DNA of 64,000 nucleotides from Bacillus pumilus (GCF_003431975.1 NZ_CP027116.1:2666001-2730000), one strand, 5' to 3'; positions 1 through 9,404 are shown, numbered from the stretch's first letter. The notes: generated by a model not told the origin, from the sequence alone. A program made the numbers and translations.

Positions 1-1341
1 ATGCGCTGAAGGAACAATGGCTGCAATCAAGTACTCCACATGACCGTTTGGCTGGAACGGCACAATCACACAAGCATTGACATACGTTGTCTCGCTCACA
101 TGATATTCGATTTCTTCAAGCTCCATTCGGTATCCATGCAGCTTAATTTGATAGTCCAGACGACCGTGACACGTAATCAATCCATCCTGCGCCACACCTG
201 CGTCACCTGTGCGGTAAGCAGGGTGTCCTTCGTATTCAAAGAACACTTTATCCGTCAAGGCTTGTTCACCTAAGTAGCCTTTCGTGACGCTTGGCCCCAC
301 GATGACAATTTCCCCTTTTTCACCATCAGGAAGGCTCTTGCCTTCTTCATCTAAAATGACGATATCTGTATCCGGTTTCGCATAGCCCACAGGTAAAGAA
401 TCGTGCTGATCCAGAATCTCCTGCGTCACTTCAATTGATGTGATCGCAACAGTTGCTTCAGTCGGACCATACGTATTAAAGACCTGCGCCTTTGGAAAAC
501 GCTCAAGAAGTGCACTTGCTACTGCTACAGGAAGCGCCTCTCCGCAGAACAAGAAGACTTTCAGCTCTGGTAAAAGCTCCCCTGTAAAAGAAGGGTCCAT
601 TAAGCACATTTGCACAAAGGAAGGTGTTGATGTCCACACTTCAACGTCAGATTGACCAAGTGCTGCAAACATATCCTTCGGCTTGTTCACTAAATCTTTC
701 ACTAAACAGTAAAGCGTGCCGCCTGACTGAAGCGCTGGATACAAATCCATCACTGATAAGTCAAAAGAAAATGGTGCTTGATTTAAGAACGTGCGCCCCT
801 CGCCAATTGGGAAGTCTCGGCACATCCACTCTGTAAAGCTTTCTAAATTATTTGCTGTTACCTGAACGCCTTTCGGTTTTCCGGTACTGCCAGACGTATA
901 AATGATATAAAACACATCATCCTGATGAACCCACTGCGTAGAGGGCGGTGCTTCTTTTTTAAGAGCTAAAAGCGATGCCGCACTCTTCACTTCAATGTGC
1001 TCTTCTACATCTAGTACATTCAGCTCATTTGCGCAAATCAAAAGACTCGCTTTTGAGCTTTCAATAATTGAGACGATACGCTCAGCAGGGATTGAGATGT
1101 CGACCGGAATATAAGGTCTACCTGATTTCACACTGCCTAAGAAAGAAATCAGCATCTCCGGCTCCATATGACCGTATACAATGACAGGTGCACTGTCAGT
1201 TGCGACTGCATCAATCGCACCAGCCATTTGGTCTGATAGACGCCAAAGCTCATCATATGTGATCGAAGCATCTTGAGAAACAAATGCTGGCTGTGTTGGT
1301 TTCGTTTGTTGGTATTTATGAATCGTGTGTAATAGTTTCAT
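1..1341 (-). CDS. dltA: D-alanine--D-alanyl carrier protein ligase DltA (3' end outside window)
   Basis: Cytoplasmic adenylating enzyme that activates D-alanine and loads it on the carrier DltC for D-alanylation of teichoic acids. I translated the strand by hand: 447 codons are visible, of about 500 usual in the family, and the gene runs off the left edge. The A3 core [11 protein letters not shown], then [13 protein letters not shown] and YRTGD, are the adenylate-forming superfamily motifs in the right order. The ATG at 1341 has a GGAG 9 bases upstream and follows dltX by 14 bases, so both are in one operon. I see no frameshift in the visible part. Confidence 0.95.
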   Translation of the reverse strand, partial: MKLLHTIHKYQQTKPTQPAFVSQDASITYDELWRLSDQMAGAIDAVATDSAPVIVYGHMEPEMLISFLGSVKSGRPYIPVDISIPAERIVSIIESSKASLLICANELNVLDVEEHIEVKSAASLLALKKEAPPSTQWVHQDDVFYIIYTSGSTGKPKGVQVTANNLESFTEWMCRDFPIGEGRTFLNQAPFSFDLSVMDLYPALQSGGTLYCLVKDLVNKPKDMFAALGQSDVEVWTSTPSFVQMCLMDPSFTGELLPELKVFLFCGEALPVAVASALLERFPKAQVFNTYGPTEATVAITSIEVTQEILDQHDSLPVGYAKPDTDIVILDEEGKSLPDGEKGEIVIVGPSVTKGYLGEQALTDKVFFEYEGHPAYRTGDAGVAQDGLITCHGRLDYQIKLHGYRMELEEIEYHVSETTYVNACVIVPFQPNGHVEYLIAAIVPSAH

Positions 1342-1355
1342 AGTTTAATCTCCAA

Positions 1356-1499
1356 TTAAAAATCGTTGTAAATGAATGATCCCGTATTTGCTGTATGGAA
1401 TCCGTAAATAAAGAACAATAATAGCAAAATAAGTAAGTAAAAGCTTGTATATCCTATCCATTTTACAGACTTATTTTCTGATAGCTTTTTGAATAGCAT
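1356..1499 (-). CDS. dltX: DltX, teichoic acid D-Ala incorporation-associated protein
   Basis: A 47-residue protein that is the usual first gene of Bacillus dlt operons. It has one hydrophobic segment (about residues 18-33, YTSFYLLILLLLFFIYGF) and ends GSFIYNDF. That tail closely resembles the conserved GSFIYNEF end of B. subtilis DltX, which is thought to help D-Ala transfer at the membrane. An AGAGG-type ribosome site precedes the ATG. Identification rests on the C-terminal signature plus position directly before dltA. Confidence 0.92.
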   Translation of the reverse strand: MLFKKLSENKSVKWIGYTSFYLLILLLLFFIYGFHTANTGSFIYNDF

Positions 1500-1532
1500 A
1501 TTGATAACCTCTTTTCTTTTGACACTTATAGA

Positions 1533-1559
1533 GACGCATGAATCATTAAAAGAGTTTCA
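1533..1559 (-). promoter_or_regulatory. Predicted ECF-sigma promoter of the dlt operon
   Basis: On the minus strand TGAAAC (1559-1554) is followed after 17 bases by CGTC (1536-1533), then the dltX start about 35 bases on. This fits the -35 AAC / -10 CGTC pattern of extracytoplasmic-function sigma factors (SigM/SigX/SigV type). In B. subtilis dlt is controlled by such cell-envelope-stress sigma factors. Which one acts here cannot be told from sequence. Confidence 0.7.
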
Positions 1560-1720
1560 TACCAAAACATAAAATTTTAAGAATTAATGAAAAAAGATGT
1601 CGAATCGATCAGCGTGTCTTTACGCAAAGCTGTCTTATTGTAACAAAGATTTAATGTGTTTGAAATGAAATCCAAGCTTAAATTTGCCTTAAAATTGGTG
1701 AAAGCTGTCGAATAAACACA

Positions 1721-1749
1721 AAAGCCACCTAGTTTGCCTAGATGGCTTT
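1721..1749 (-). terminator. Intrinsic terminator after the Kelch gene
   Basis: AAAGCCA and TGGCTTT arms form a strong hairpin that, read on the minus strand, is followed by TTTTGTGTTT. It lies 9 bases beyond the stop of the Kelch-repeat gene. Confidence 0.8.
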
Positions 1750-1757
1750 GATTTCAA

Positions 1758-3014
1758 TTACTTCTTATATTTATTGACTTCGAACATGAGAATGTTTTTA
1801 AACACCACATAATCCTTTTTACTTTCAAATGGACCTTTATTGTTGTCATGCTCATCAATTTCATAAAATCCTGGTCCTTCTCCGGCATCACGCTTTTTGT
1901 ACCATGATAGGAAAGCATTGACTTCTTTCATGGAGAGGTCATACTCTTTTTGCAAACCATTGACCATTGTGATGATGAGGAGAGCATCGCCGTCTCCATC
2001 GGTTGCATCGTCTTTTGGTGGTGTGGTTGGTTCTGGGTCTTTGTCGCCGGGTGGTTCTGTGTTGTTTTCTTGAGGTAATGCGTCTTTTAGAGAGATTGAT
2101 AAGACAGATTTAAATTTTTCTCTTGCACGAGGCATATCACCATTTGTGTTTTCTTCTCCCCCAATGATATAAAGATTATGATTGACAATAGCAGCGGAGT
2201 GTCCCTTTCTATAAAAGGTTTTAGGTGTTTGAACACTATACATTGTTCCTAAAATTACATCATGTACCGATAATCTAGCAGTTCCACCTGTAAGTAAAAC
2301 TTTATTGTTGTAAACAGCTGTCGCATAATACCCCGCTGACCAACCACCTTGCTTTTTAATCCACGTATCTGTGTCGGGGTCGTATTCACCGATCATTTTA
2401 TTTAAAGCTTCATTTCCTCCCGATAAATATAACTTTCCATTTATAGAGTTCAAAGTTCCAGCAGTTACTACGTAATCTAAAGTGCTTTTCTTATCCCATT
2501 TTTTTGTGTCAGGATCATAGCAGTATGTACTCATTCGATGGTTTTCTATAGCAACTACAAAGATTTTCCCTTTTGCACTCTCCGCATAGATTCTATATGG
2601 TCCTACCTTAGCTTCTAGTGGAATATCCTCAAGCTTTTCCCAAGAATCATTTTTAGTATTATAAACTTCAACTGTTTTCACAGCTCCATCTGGCGATAAA
2701 CCACCTACAACATAAATTTGGTCATTCAGAGTCGCAGTAGCAGCCCCATATCTAGGAGTTGGCATTGATGTTTTACTTGACCATTCATTTTTCTCCGGAT
2801 CATAAACAAAAGTTTGATCTGCACCTTGTCGTTGAGTTGGTCCCTGACCACCTATGACATATATTTTACCGTCAACTACTCCACTACTAGCACCAACACG
2901 TGCCTCGGGCAAGTCTGCTTGATCTTTCCATTCTAATGTGTCCGCTTTTACTGAATGTAACGGATAAATTAATGACGAGATAAATAAGAAGAATATTAAT
3001 CCTAATTTTTTCAA
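1758..3014 (-). CDS. Secreted Kelch-repeat beta-propeller protein
   Basis: About 418 residues, exported. An N-terminal hydrophobic stretch (LGLIFFLFISSLIYPLHS) ending near VKAD looks like a signal peptide. Residues about 30-300 hold at least five Kelch repeats, recognisable by the YVIGG, YVVGG, YLSGG, LLTGG and YIIGG doublets followed by W or Y. That predicts a beta-propeller. A Pro/Glu/Asp-rich linker (about 310-340) leads to a roughly 75-residue C-terminal domain that I do not recognise. The longest frame starts at a GTG directly against the ribosome site, so I prefer the TTG at 3014, eight bases from AAGGAG. Substrate unknown; probably extracellular binding. Confidence 0.8.
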   Translation of the reverse strand: MKKLGLIFFLFISSLIYPLHSVKADTLEWKDQADLPEARVGASSGVVDGKIYVIGGQGPTQRQGADQTFVYDPEKNEWSSKTSMPTPRYGAATATLNDQIYVVGGLSPDGAVKTVEVYNTKNDSWEKLEDIPLEAKVGPYRIYAESAKGKIFVVAIENHRMSTYCYDPDTKKWDKKSTLDYVVTAGTLNSINGKLYLSGGNEALNKMIGEYDPDTDTWIKKQGGWSAGYYATAVYNNKVLLTGGTARLSVHDVILGTMYSVQTPKTFYRKGHSAAIVNHNLYIIGGEENTNGDMPRAREKFKSVLSISLKDALPQENNTEPPGDKDPEPTTPPKDDATDGDGDALLIITMVNGLQKEYDLSMKEVNAFLSWYKKRDAGEGPGFYEIDEHDNNKGPFESKKDYVVFKNILMFEVNKYKK

Positions 3015-3230
3015 GAAAATCACTCCTTAAAATTGTGTACCCAACATTTATCGGTTTTTTAATGACTTTCTTCATACTTTTGTTATATTTTTAATAATTT
3101 AACACTATATCTTCTAATATCGATCCACTAATCGTCGTATGTTTATCTATTTTTCTTCCGTTCAAATTTTCTTTATTTAAACTTTATCTTCTTCACGATT
3201 TCTATGAATACACTATATTAAGAAACAAAT

Positions 3231-3257
3231 AAAAAAACCCAAAGTTTCATGGGTTTT
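3231..3257 (-). terminator. Intrinsic terminator after the DUF4241 pseudogene
   Basis: AAACCCA / TGGGTTT stem followed on the minus strand by a run of T. It belongs to the decayed gene just upstream. Confidence 0.75.
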
Positions 3258-3262
3258 TCTCC

Positions 3263-3877
3263 TCAATCTATTATAAGAAAATCCGTCACAAGACAAGTGG
3301 GTTCTCCATTTCCATCCAGCCCTCAAAAGCTTGGATACATCCCGTTGTCGAAGCCTGTTGTAAACATGGCAATGTCCACCTTGTCATGAAAACTTGTGAC
3401 GAGCCAGTCCCATGTGTGCTTTTAGTTTTGCTCAAGGGTTTCTGCAAATTCCTCATAAAGATAGAAATCATTGTCCTCTTTATATCTATTATCCTCATAA
3501 GCTTGTAAATACAGTGCTGCTTCCGCATCCATAAAACAGCCCATCCCCATATTCACACCGTAGCCGAAGAACTCATCTTCTTTTAATTGTTTTGGGTTCC
3601 TGCCCTGCTCTTGTGGCAAGCTCCCATTCTATTGCTTGCTCGTTTGTAAACTTGATCATTGCATAGGGGACGCGTTCGTCACTGCTTTCTAATTGCTTTA
3701 CTACAAGTAGAATAGGATATTTCCCTAGAGCAACCTTCCTCGTAAAAGGTTGGCCTCCTTCTGAAAAAAAGGATCACAGGCAACGATATGACCGCTCGTG
3801 ATCTCGATATGGCCTAACTGTTTAGCAAATAATTGATCACCTTCAGGGCTGCTTTTGTTCTCTCCATTTTCAAACAT
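3263..3877 (-). pseudogene. Degraded DUF4241 family gene
   Basis: Reading the minus strand in successive frames gives the whole DUF4241 pattern: HIEITSGHIVACDPFF, then QPFTRKVALGKYPILLV, then LKEDEFFGYGVNMGMGCFMD, then TWDWLVTSFHDKVDIAMF, then FDNGMYPSF and GNGEPTCLVTDFL. Two frameshifts (after QKE near 3750, and in a GGAACCCAAAACA stretch near 3595) and two in-frame stops (TAA after EQN, and TGA in place of the usual Trp in the SFWG motif) break it. The true start may lie a little upstream of 3877. DUF4241 proteins are often linked to interbacterial toxin/immunity loci; that is family knowledge only. Confidence 0.8.
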
Positions 3878-3915
3878 TAAGTTTGTTGATCGATGTTGTA
3901 CAAGGGCTCATTCCT

Positions 3916-4271
3916 TTCATTGTTTTTATGGGGCGTTTGGGATTATGTATTTTTCTCTGCTTTGTCTTTTATTTCTGTTTTAGTTCTAGTCTCCCTTTTT
4001 ATCTGTCAATAAAAAATCTGTAACAAGACAAGCTTCATCACAATTCTCATCTATAGGCTTACAATGCAATTAACCCTCAACCGAATGGTTTGAAGGTCTT
4101 TTTTTTCACCTTCATTTAAAAGTAAATCACTCGATTTGATTTTGTACATTCTCGAATTCCTCCATACTCAGCTCATTTTCTCCTTCTACTATCCACTTTA
4201 ATTTTTTAGTTGTAAGAGAGCTGCTGTTTTTGTAAGCGTCAGTTTGTGAAATCTCTAAAGTTTCATGAAAC
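3916..4271. other. Gene-poor stretch with a short gene remnant
   Basis: No intact gene. On the minus strand 4132-4203 reads KLKWIVEGENELSMEEFENV and continues to a TGA, with the upstream frame broken, so it looks like the C-terminal scrap of a lost gene. A weak hairpin sits near 4075-4115. The decay continues from the neighbouring pseudogene. Confidence 0.5.
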
Positions 4272-4300
4272 AAAAAAGCCCCTTCATCAAACGAAGGGGC
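4272..4300 (-). terminator. Intrinsic terminator
   Basis: GCCCCTTCG / CGAAGGGGC type stem followed by TTTTTTG on the minus strand, a few bases after the stop of the DUF1878-like gene. Confidence 0.85.
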
Positions 4301-4306
4301 TGGCAG

Positions 4307-4708
4307 TTAATTATTTTTCAGTAAGAACTCACATACAGTTGGCTGAATATGCTGTCTTTGAAGGCTCATTAATAAGTATTTGGTTTCGATATCAGAAGAA
4401 AATATTTTCTCCTTATAATGATCAAATTCTTTTCTTGTCGGCACTTCATTTTTCATCACTTCTTCAACAGAAATCCCAACCGCTTTCAATTTTTCATTTG
4501 TGGATGTTTTCTTGATTTCTAGAGACTCTTCTTCTCCATTTAAACGATTAGAGAAAATCCCTAAAATTTCAACGACAGCATCTACTTGCTCTTTCCTCAA
4601 ATTATGATCCAAAGCAAACATGAAAAATGGATGGTCATCTCCGTCAATGATTGTCTTAAGTAAATAATTTTGATACTTGAGGAGTTCTATCTCTCTTTCT
4701 AAATCCAT
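4307..4708 (-). CDS. DUF1878-like protein
   Basis: 133 residues, soluble, no signal peptide. The N-terminal pattern (LEREIELLKYQNYLLKTII, then HPFF, then LRKEQVDAVVEIL) resembles the DUF1878/YhaI family of small helical Bacillus proteins: a coiled coil, then an HPF-containing turn, then a helix. Function unknown. It starts 19 bases after the secreted-protein gene in the same direction and shares its terminator, so the two may be co-transcribed. The family call is by eye. Confidence 0.55.
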   Translation of the reverse strand: MDLEREIELLKYQNYLLKTIIDGDDHPFFMFALDHNLRKEQVDAVVEILGIFSNRLNGEEESLEIKKTSTNEKLKAVGISVEEVMKNEVPTRKEFDHYKEKIFSSDIETKYLLMSLQRQHIQPTVCEFLLKNN

Positions 4709-4727
4709 CGTGTCACTCCTTTGTTAA

Positions 4728-5189
4728 TTATGCAATAATCAACATAATTGCCCACGCAATTGTTCGAGCAGAAGATGTTGGTATTCCCAATTCAAAGATC
4801 ATGAAATCAATTAACCTTGCTTCAATACTGTTTGTAACACTGTCAAGAAAATCGGCAATTTGTTTGGAGTACTTTTTAACGTAATCTGCATTTTTCTTGC
4901 TCAAAATTTCCAGAAGGTCTCCTAGAAGTTTGCCGCCATTCCTTAATGCATAGACTAAACCGTCTTTTTTCAAACCTTTTGTACTTAGTGTAGGATCATT
5001 TACCACAGTATTATTAATTGTATTCGTTAGTTCATTTTGAACTGTAGCGTTTTGTAAAACGGTACTCTGCAATTCAACTTTAACTAGATTTTTTGCTTTT
5101 TTGTTCTCTGCTGCATACGTAGAAACTGGGGCTACAATTGAAAATAAAGTAGTCAATGCTAGTGTTCCTGCAATAATTTGTTTTTTCAT
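4728..5189 (-). CDS. Small secreted protein, related to a protein carried by the prophage
   Basis: 153 residues. Residues 1-27 form a typical signal peptide ending VSTYAAE. The middle is helical, with DPTLSTKGL followed by RNGGKLLGDLL and KKYSKQIADFLDSV. The end is hydrophobic (SSARTIAWAIMLIIA). The prophage gene at 16262-16762 has the same order of parts: signal peptide, DP..QT/STKG, a [RY].GGK motif, a K-rich helix, a G/S-S-A-(R/Q) turn and a hydrophobic C-terminus. This is an unrecognised family. A secreted peptide toxin or bacteriocin precursor is one possibility, unsupported beyond architecture. Confidence 0.6.
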   Translation of the reverse strand: MKKQIIAGTLALTTLFSIVAPVSTYAAENKKAKNLVKVELQSTVLQNATVQNELTNTINNTVVNDPTLSTKGLKKDGLVYALRNGGKLLGDLLEILSKKNADYVKKYSKQIADFLDSVTNSIEARLIDFMIFELGIPTSSARTIAWAIMLIIA

Positions 5190-5572
5190 TTAAAATTCTC
5201 CTTAAAAGCAGATGCATCCGCAAGAGTTTATTGGCCTAGAAATATATTAACAAATACAGGAATTTTTTTATACGCTTTTTCTTATATTTGAATAAATTTG
5301 GTATTTTAGGTATTATTTATTTAACAAAAAATAATCTTTATTACTCTTTTTGTAAAATTAATCACTCTATTATTCATACTGCTTTTCTCTCTCTCATACA
5401 GCTTCATGTGTCATCAGATTCATTTATAGAAAGTTTGCTATTTCACTATTTATTTTTGGGACGGTGATGATATGACTAAGGAGTACAGGTAATGACGAAC
5501 CATCTACACCCTAAAGATCTAATCTTTCCAAAAGAGCTAAGGGATAAGAATATAAGAGAAAAAGGTTAAATG
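5190..5572. other. Gene-poor AT-rich intergenic region
   Basis: Upstream region of the secreted-protein gene. The only coding-like trace is on the plus strand at about 5493-5569: an ATG preceded by AAGGAG and followed by 25 codons (MTNHLHPKDLIFPKELRDKN then IREKG). It is too short to call and may be a remnant. Confidence 0.4.
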
Positions 5573-5601
5573 AAAAAACCCCTTCCAATTGAGAGGTTAT
5601 G
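5573..5601 (-). terminator. Intrinsic terminator
   Basis: An imperfect stem (AACCTCTC / GAAGGGGTT) followed by TTTTTTC on the minus strand, directly after the small membrane protein gene. Confidence 0.6.
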
Positions 5602-5604
5602 TTA

Positions 5605-5781
5605 TTAACTATCTCCTTTTATATATTTCTTAATGAATGTTTCGCTAATCATGGTTACGATATAGATCGCAACCGTTAAAATCAGCATCAACGGAAACAT
5701 GCTTAAACGATGATCTGCAACGTATACAATGATCCCCACAATGACAGCCACTACGATTGCCGTTAAAATATGCTTCACCAC
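5605..5781 (-). CDS. Small two-helix membrane protein
   Basis: About 58 residues with two hydrophobic segments (ILTAIVVAVIVGIIVYVA and FPLMLILTVAIYIVTMI) separated by a short charged loop, and a basic end KKYIKG. The longest frame begins with a GTG inside the ribosome site, so a GTG at 5781 or 5778, 6-9 bases after AAGGGG, is more likely. Unknown function. Confidence 0.5.
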   Translation of the reverse strand: MVKHILTAIVVAVIVGIIVYVADHRLSMFPLMLILTVAIYIVTMISETFIKKYIKGDS

Positions 5782-5799
5782 CCTCACCCCTTTGTATAA

Positions 5800-6332
5800 A
5801 TCATATACATTTTATTACATATAAGGTTTAATTAAAATAACTTCCATGAAATCAGATATACGAAAGCCTAACTTAATTCCGGCTACAAAAAACATCAAAT
5901 TTCGTTTGTTCCGCTCTTAAAGCCGATTGCTAACCCCATTTTTGTTCGTAATATTTCAATATGCTAAAATTAACAAAAATTATATAATGGATAAATCAAG
6001 AGGTCATTAAGTGACGCAACAAATCAAGCTGTTTCAAGCTTTGAAATATCGCTAACTGAAGCAAATCATGAACGTACCGATTTCATCTAATAAAGTAATA
6101 CAGGAAATAAGAAATGCTCTTTGTTGTTCACGGAGAACTCTGTCATCATCAGGGAATAATTAAAATTAAAGAAAAAATATAGGGTTCTAGTATTGAACAA
6201 ACTTCGGAGATGAAGAAGCAAGCATCATTGGATCAAAGTGAAGCTCTTTTGGTCTCGGAATTTCACTTGACATGGTCTCTATTTTCAATAAATAGTCAGT
6301 TCCGAAACTCAATAATTTTTTAGTTAATAGTT
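5800..6332. other. Gene-free AT-rich stretch before the R-M island
   Basis: No convincing ORF with a ribosome site on either strand; the frames are short and full of stops. It separates the host small-protein cluster from the restriction-modification genes and could contain the island boundary, but I see no clear direct repeat. Confidence 0.4.
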
Positions 6333-6366
6333 GAGCCCCCTCACCAAATATATGAGGGGGCTCATT
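6333..6366 (-). terminator. Intrinsic terminator of the restriction operon
   Basis: A near-perfect GAGCCCCCTCA / TGAGGGGGCTC stem with a short AT-rich loop and T residues on the minus side, seven bases after the endonuclease stop. Confidence 0.9.
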
Positions 6367-6373
6367 TTCTCTT

Positions 6374-7411
6374 TTATTCTTCTAATCCTGCTTTAAAAAT
6401 ATCAGATGCATTTAACCCTTCCGGTAAACTAACAGCTAGATTATCTATTAGTTCTTGCCATATCTTAACTTTATTTTCTTCGTTAACAATAACATCAGCA
6501 CCGTGACCTTTCCAATACTCTTGAAGTTTATCTAATTCTATTTCGCTTAATATTCTTTCAATTTTTTTGGCATTAACATATAGTTTACCATATACTTTAG
6601 GAATTATTTGTGGTTCTCCGCACACTTCTATATCCGCTTTACCACCTGCACTAAAAACATCTCTCAATGAGGAACTGACAATTTGATACTCTTGTAAGAG
6701 ATAAACAGACAGGTTTAAATATTTTGTTGAGCTATTTGAGAAAACCTCTGGAAACAGGGCCATTCCCTCGGCGATAATATCTTGCTTTTTGTGCTCCTGT
6801 AATTTTCTAAATTCCTTAACTCTTGGACTTACACTTTCTTCTTCGTCTAGCCACCATAAAGACTCACCTTCACCGAGTGTACTCCGAACATAATCTTTTA
6901 GCACTTTGGATTTTTCTAATGAATTCATTGCTTTGAATTCTTCATATGTAATACCTATTTTATGTAAAATAGATTCACCACTCCCAACCTCCATATTCAG
7001 GAAAAACCTTGGTGAATGTGTAACTTTAATATCGGCCAAACAATCCTCATAATATCTATGTATAACTTCAATTTTTTTCCCAACTTTACGACCAAAGAAT
7101 GCGTATATTTGATCTGTTACTTCTTTCCTCAAAGTACCTTCAAAAATGCTATTACCCGTAGATTCCCACTTCTCACTTTTTGTGTATTTAACCTCAATAC
7201 CAAAAGTTTCTCCTATAACAATATCCGGAAAGCTCTGAACTCCTGTCTGTATTACACTAATTCCATAGTTATTAGAAATTTCCTGAATAACTAATGTTAC
7301 ATAGTTTTCGAACTTTGTACCGGAATCAATGTTTGAAAGGTCTAATTCACTTTCTATCTTTTGCTTTGCTAAGTCTAGAATTGTTTCAATTGTACTTTGG
7401 TTCGTTGACAT
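6374..7411 (-). CDS. Putative type II restriction endonuclease (PD-(D/E)XK fold)
   Basis: 345 residues. At about residues 62-75, FPDIVIGETFGIEVKYTKS fits the PD...(D/E)xK nuclease core, with catalytic candidates D64, E73 and K75, preceded by a helix containing GTKFENYV (E35) as often in this fold. I do not recognise a named restriction enzyme or its site. The call relies on the motif plus context: an XRE controller overlaps its 5' end and a C5-cytosine methyltransferase is divergent next door. Codon use is AT-richer than the neighbouring host genes, suggesting transfer. It shares a transcript with the controller and ends at a strong terminator. Confidence 0.72.
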   Translation of the reverse strand: MSTNQSTIETILDLAKQKIESELDLSNIDSGTKFENYVTLVIQEISNNYGISVIQTGVQSFPDIVIGETFGIEVKYTKSEKWESTGNSIFEGTLRKEVTDQIYAFFGRKVGKKIEVIHRYYEDCLADIKVTHSPRFFLNMEVGSGESILHKIGITYEEFKAMNSLEKSKVLKDYVRSTLGEGESLWWLDEEESVSPRVKEFRKLQEHKKQDIIAEGMALFPEVFSNSSTKYLNLSVYLLQEYQIVSSSLRDVFSAGGKADIEVCGEPQIIPKVYGKLYVNAKKIERILSEIELDKLQEYWKGHGADVIVNEENKVKIWQELIDNLAVSLPEGLNASDIFKAGLEE

Positions 7412-7641
7412 TTGTTCCCCTCTCCGTAATCCATTAAGTCAGTTAATTTAATAGGTTCCTCACATATTTTATTTAATGCATGAATTATATGGTTTAGAGT
7501 TTCAAGCTCTAACCTTTTTGTATTTCCATTACACATATCGTTTATAGTATTTGGTCTAACACCTGCTAAATGTGCAAATTGTGTTCTTGAGTATTTATGT
7601 TGTTTTAATAGCTCGTCTAATTTAAAATAAATCATAAACAT
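7375..7641 (-). CDS. XRE-family controller protein of the R-M system
   Basis: A helix-turn-helix protein of about 88 residues (YSRTQFAHLAGVRPNTINDM is the HTH), of the short XRE type common as C proteins in type II R-M systems, although the C-terminal tail is longer than usual. Its 3' end overlaps the endonuclease start by 37 bases, implying coupled translation. A perfect 23-bp palindrome lies just upstream and is the obvious operator. The start is uncertain among ATGs at 7647, 7641 and 7635; 7641 gives the best distance to AGGA. Confidence 0.8.
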   Translation of the reverse strand: MFMIYFKLDELLKQHKYSRTQFAHLAGVRPNTINDMCNGNTKRLELETLNHIIHALNKICEEPIKLTDLMDYGEGNKCQRTKVQLKQF

Positions 7642-7657
7642 TCTCATTTCCTATTGA

Positions 7658-7680
7658 TTTATAACTCCAGGAGTTATAAA
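7658..7680. promoter_or_regulatory. 23-bp perfect palindrome, operator of the R-M controller
   Basis: TTTATAACTCC, one central base, then its exact inverted copy. It lies between the divergent controller and methyltransferase genes, 17 bases before the controller start. XRE controllers bind such symmetrical boxes to time expression of nuclease and methylase. Binding is inferred from position and symmetry. Confidence 0.8.
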
Positions 7681-7785
7681 ATAAAATTGAGGTAGTTTTT
7701 CTATCTAAAGAATTGTATAAGTATATTAATTTAATTCTATTATATCTGAATTACTAAAATAATCAAAGAATATAAGGGTGAAAAT

Positions 7786-8838
7786 ATGTATAATGTCGTT
7801 TCACTATTTAGTGGTTGTGGTGGTCTTGATTTAGGATTTCGTGGAGACTTCGAATTCTTAGGAAGAAACTATGACAGAAACTTATTTAAAATAATTTGGG
7901 CTAATGATATTTTCAAGCAAGCTGTTGAAAGTTATCGAGTTAATATAGGAGATCATATAATTGAAGGTGACATTCAAGATCTTCTCAACAATAACCCTGA
8001 AATGGTTCCTACTGAGGCTGACGTTGTTATTGGAGGTTTTCCTTGCCAAGATTTTAGTATCGCTGGAAAACGTCAAGGAATAACAGTAAACCGAGGTAGA
8101 TTATATCTCCAAATGAAAAGAGTTATTGAGCGAATTGCTCCTAAAATATTTGTTGCAGAAAACGTTGAGGGCTTAGTTAATATGGAAAATGGTTTAATAC
8201 TTGAAACAATTAAAAATGATTTAAGTTCAGTTGATCACAATGGTGAAATTGTTAATTATAATGTTACTCATCATTTATATCATGCTGCTGACTATGGTGT
8301 ACCTCAAATTAGAAAAAGAGTTTTTATTGTGGGTGTTAGATCAGATATAGACGTTGAACATATTCCACCAATTCCAACTACACCGGATAATCCAGTAACT
8401 TCCAGAAAAGCAATCGATGATCTATGGAATATGGAAGTAAACTCTAATGTTCCAAACCACACTCAAATATCTAAAGCAAAATTTTATCCCGGAAGACGTT
8501 TGCAAGGTAATTCTCAAATAAAAGAAGACCAACCTTCAGTTACAATTCGAGCAGAACACCACGGTAATATTGAAGGGCATTATCGTTCAACTAATCCAGA
8601 AGACCCGGAAAATATGTTATTTTGGAGACGATTAACAGTTAGAGAATGTGCTAGAATTCAGTCTTTCCCTGATAACTTTGTATTTCAAGGTTCTGCTACT
8701 ATGACGTACAAGCAAGTTGGTAATGCGGTTCCACCGGTTCTTGGTTGGCATATAGCTCAATCTGTACAACAAGTACTGCTGAATGCAGAAAAGTTAAAAT
8801 TTGATGATAATAAAACACAAATAGCAATGAATTTTTAA
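7786..8838 (+). CDS. DNA (cytosine-5-)-methyltransferase of the R-M system
   Basis: 350 residues with all main C5-methyltransferase motifs in order: motif I SLFSGCGGLDLGF (residues 6-18), motif IV GGFPCQDFS with catalytic Cys87, motif VI AENVEGL, motif VIII RKRVFIVG and motif X QVGNAVPP. It protects host DNA from the partner nuclease. The variable target-recognition part lies between VIII and X, so the recognised site cannot be read. An AAGGGTGAAAAT ribosome site precedes the ATG. The gene looks intact and is divergent from the controller/endonuclease pair. Confidence 0.95.
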   Translation: MYNVVSLFSGCGGLDLGFRGDFEFLGRNYDRNLFKIIWANDIFKQAVESYRVNIGDHIIEGDIQDLLNNNPEMVPTEADVVIGGFPCQDFSIAGKRQGITVNRGRLYLQMKRVIERIAPKIFVAENVEGLVNMENGLILETIKNDLSSVDHNGEIVNYNVTHHLYHAADYGVPQIRKRVFIVGVRSDIDVEHIPPIPTTPDNPVTSRKAIDDLWNMEVNSNVPNHTQISKAKFYPGRRLQGNSQIKEDQPSVTIRAEHHGNIEGHYRSTNPEDPENMLFWRRLTVRECARIQSFPDNFVFQGSATMTYKQVGNAVPPVLGWHIAQSVQQVLLNAEKLKFDDNKTQIAMNF

Positions 8839-8860
8839 CCGCCGTATTTTGGCGGTTATT
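8837..8860 (+). terminator. Intrinsic terminator of the methyltransferase gene
   Basis: AACCGCC / GGCGGTT stem followed by ATTTGTTT, overlapping the stop codon. Confidence 0.85.
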
Positions 8861-8889
8861 TGTTTGGAAAAAAACTGTCCATTTGACAG

Positions 8890-9078
8890 TCAATCCGGAT
8901 AATTTCTTATTTTGCATCTATTTCCACTCATCTTTATTTGCCTAACCATGGTTTTGAGAGCATCAAAAACCAACATTGAGTAATCCAAGACCTCAAATTG
9001 TTTTATTTTTTCTTTTGGAGCGGTAGAACTAGTACTAGTACTAGATAATTCATTTAATAATCCTTTTCTTTTGGTCAC
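8890..9078 (-). CDS. Small hypothetical protein
   Basis: 62 residues, beginning at a GTG 7 bases after TAGGAGG (the longer frame to 9114 has no ribosome site). It contains a Ser/Thr tract (SSTSTSST) encoded by a tandem ACTAGT-like repeat, then a hydrophilic helical part (KEKIKQFEVLDYSMLVFDAL). No family recognised. It lies between the R-M island and the tRNA. Confidence 0.5.
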   Translation of the reverse strand: MTKRKGLLNELSSTSTSSTAPKEKIKQFEVLDYSMLVFDALKTMVRQIKMSGNRCKIRNYPD

Positions 9079-9209
9079 AAAAAAACCTCCTATATCGAAA
9101 GTGATATAAGCCAATAATAGGTGTAATTTCTTACATTACCGTTATACTGACCGTTTCACTATACAATATAGAAGGTTGATTTGACGGGTTTTAGCACCCG
9201 ATTTAAATA

Positions 9210-9283
<74 letters not shown>

Positions 9284-9404
9284 ATGTTGTTATGTAGTGT
9301 TCTGTTGGTGAGTACCTCACCGACAAGATTTATTATATTACTATTGTTCTTTAAAGTCAACGGTTTTTCGAAAGTTTTTTTCATAAGGGGCAGATGCTGC
9401 ACCC

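Noticed and set aside
5800..6332. Possible small ORFs before the R-M island
   Set aside because: All short, without ribosome sites, and interrupted by stops.
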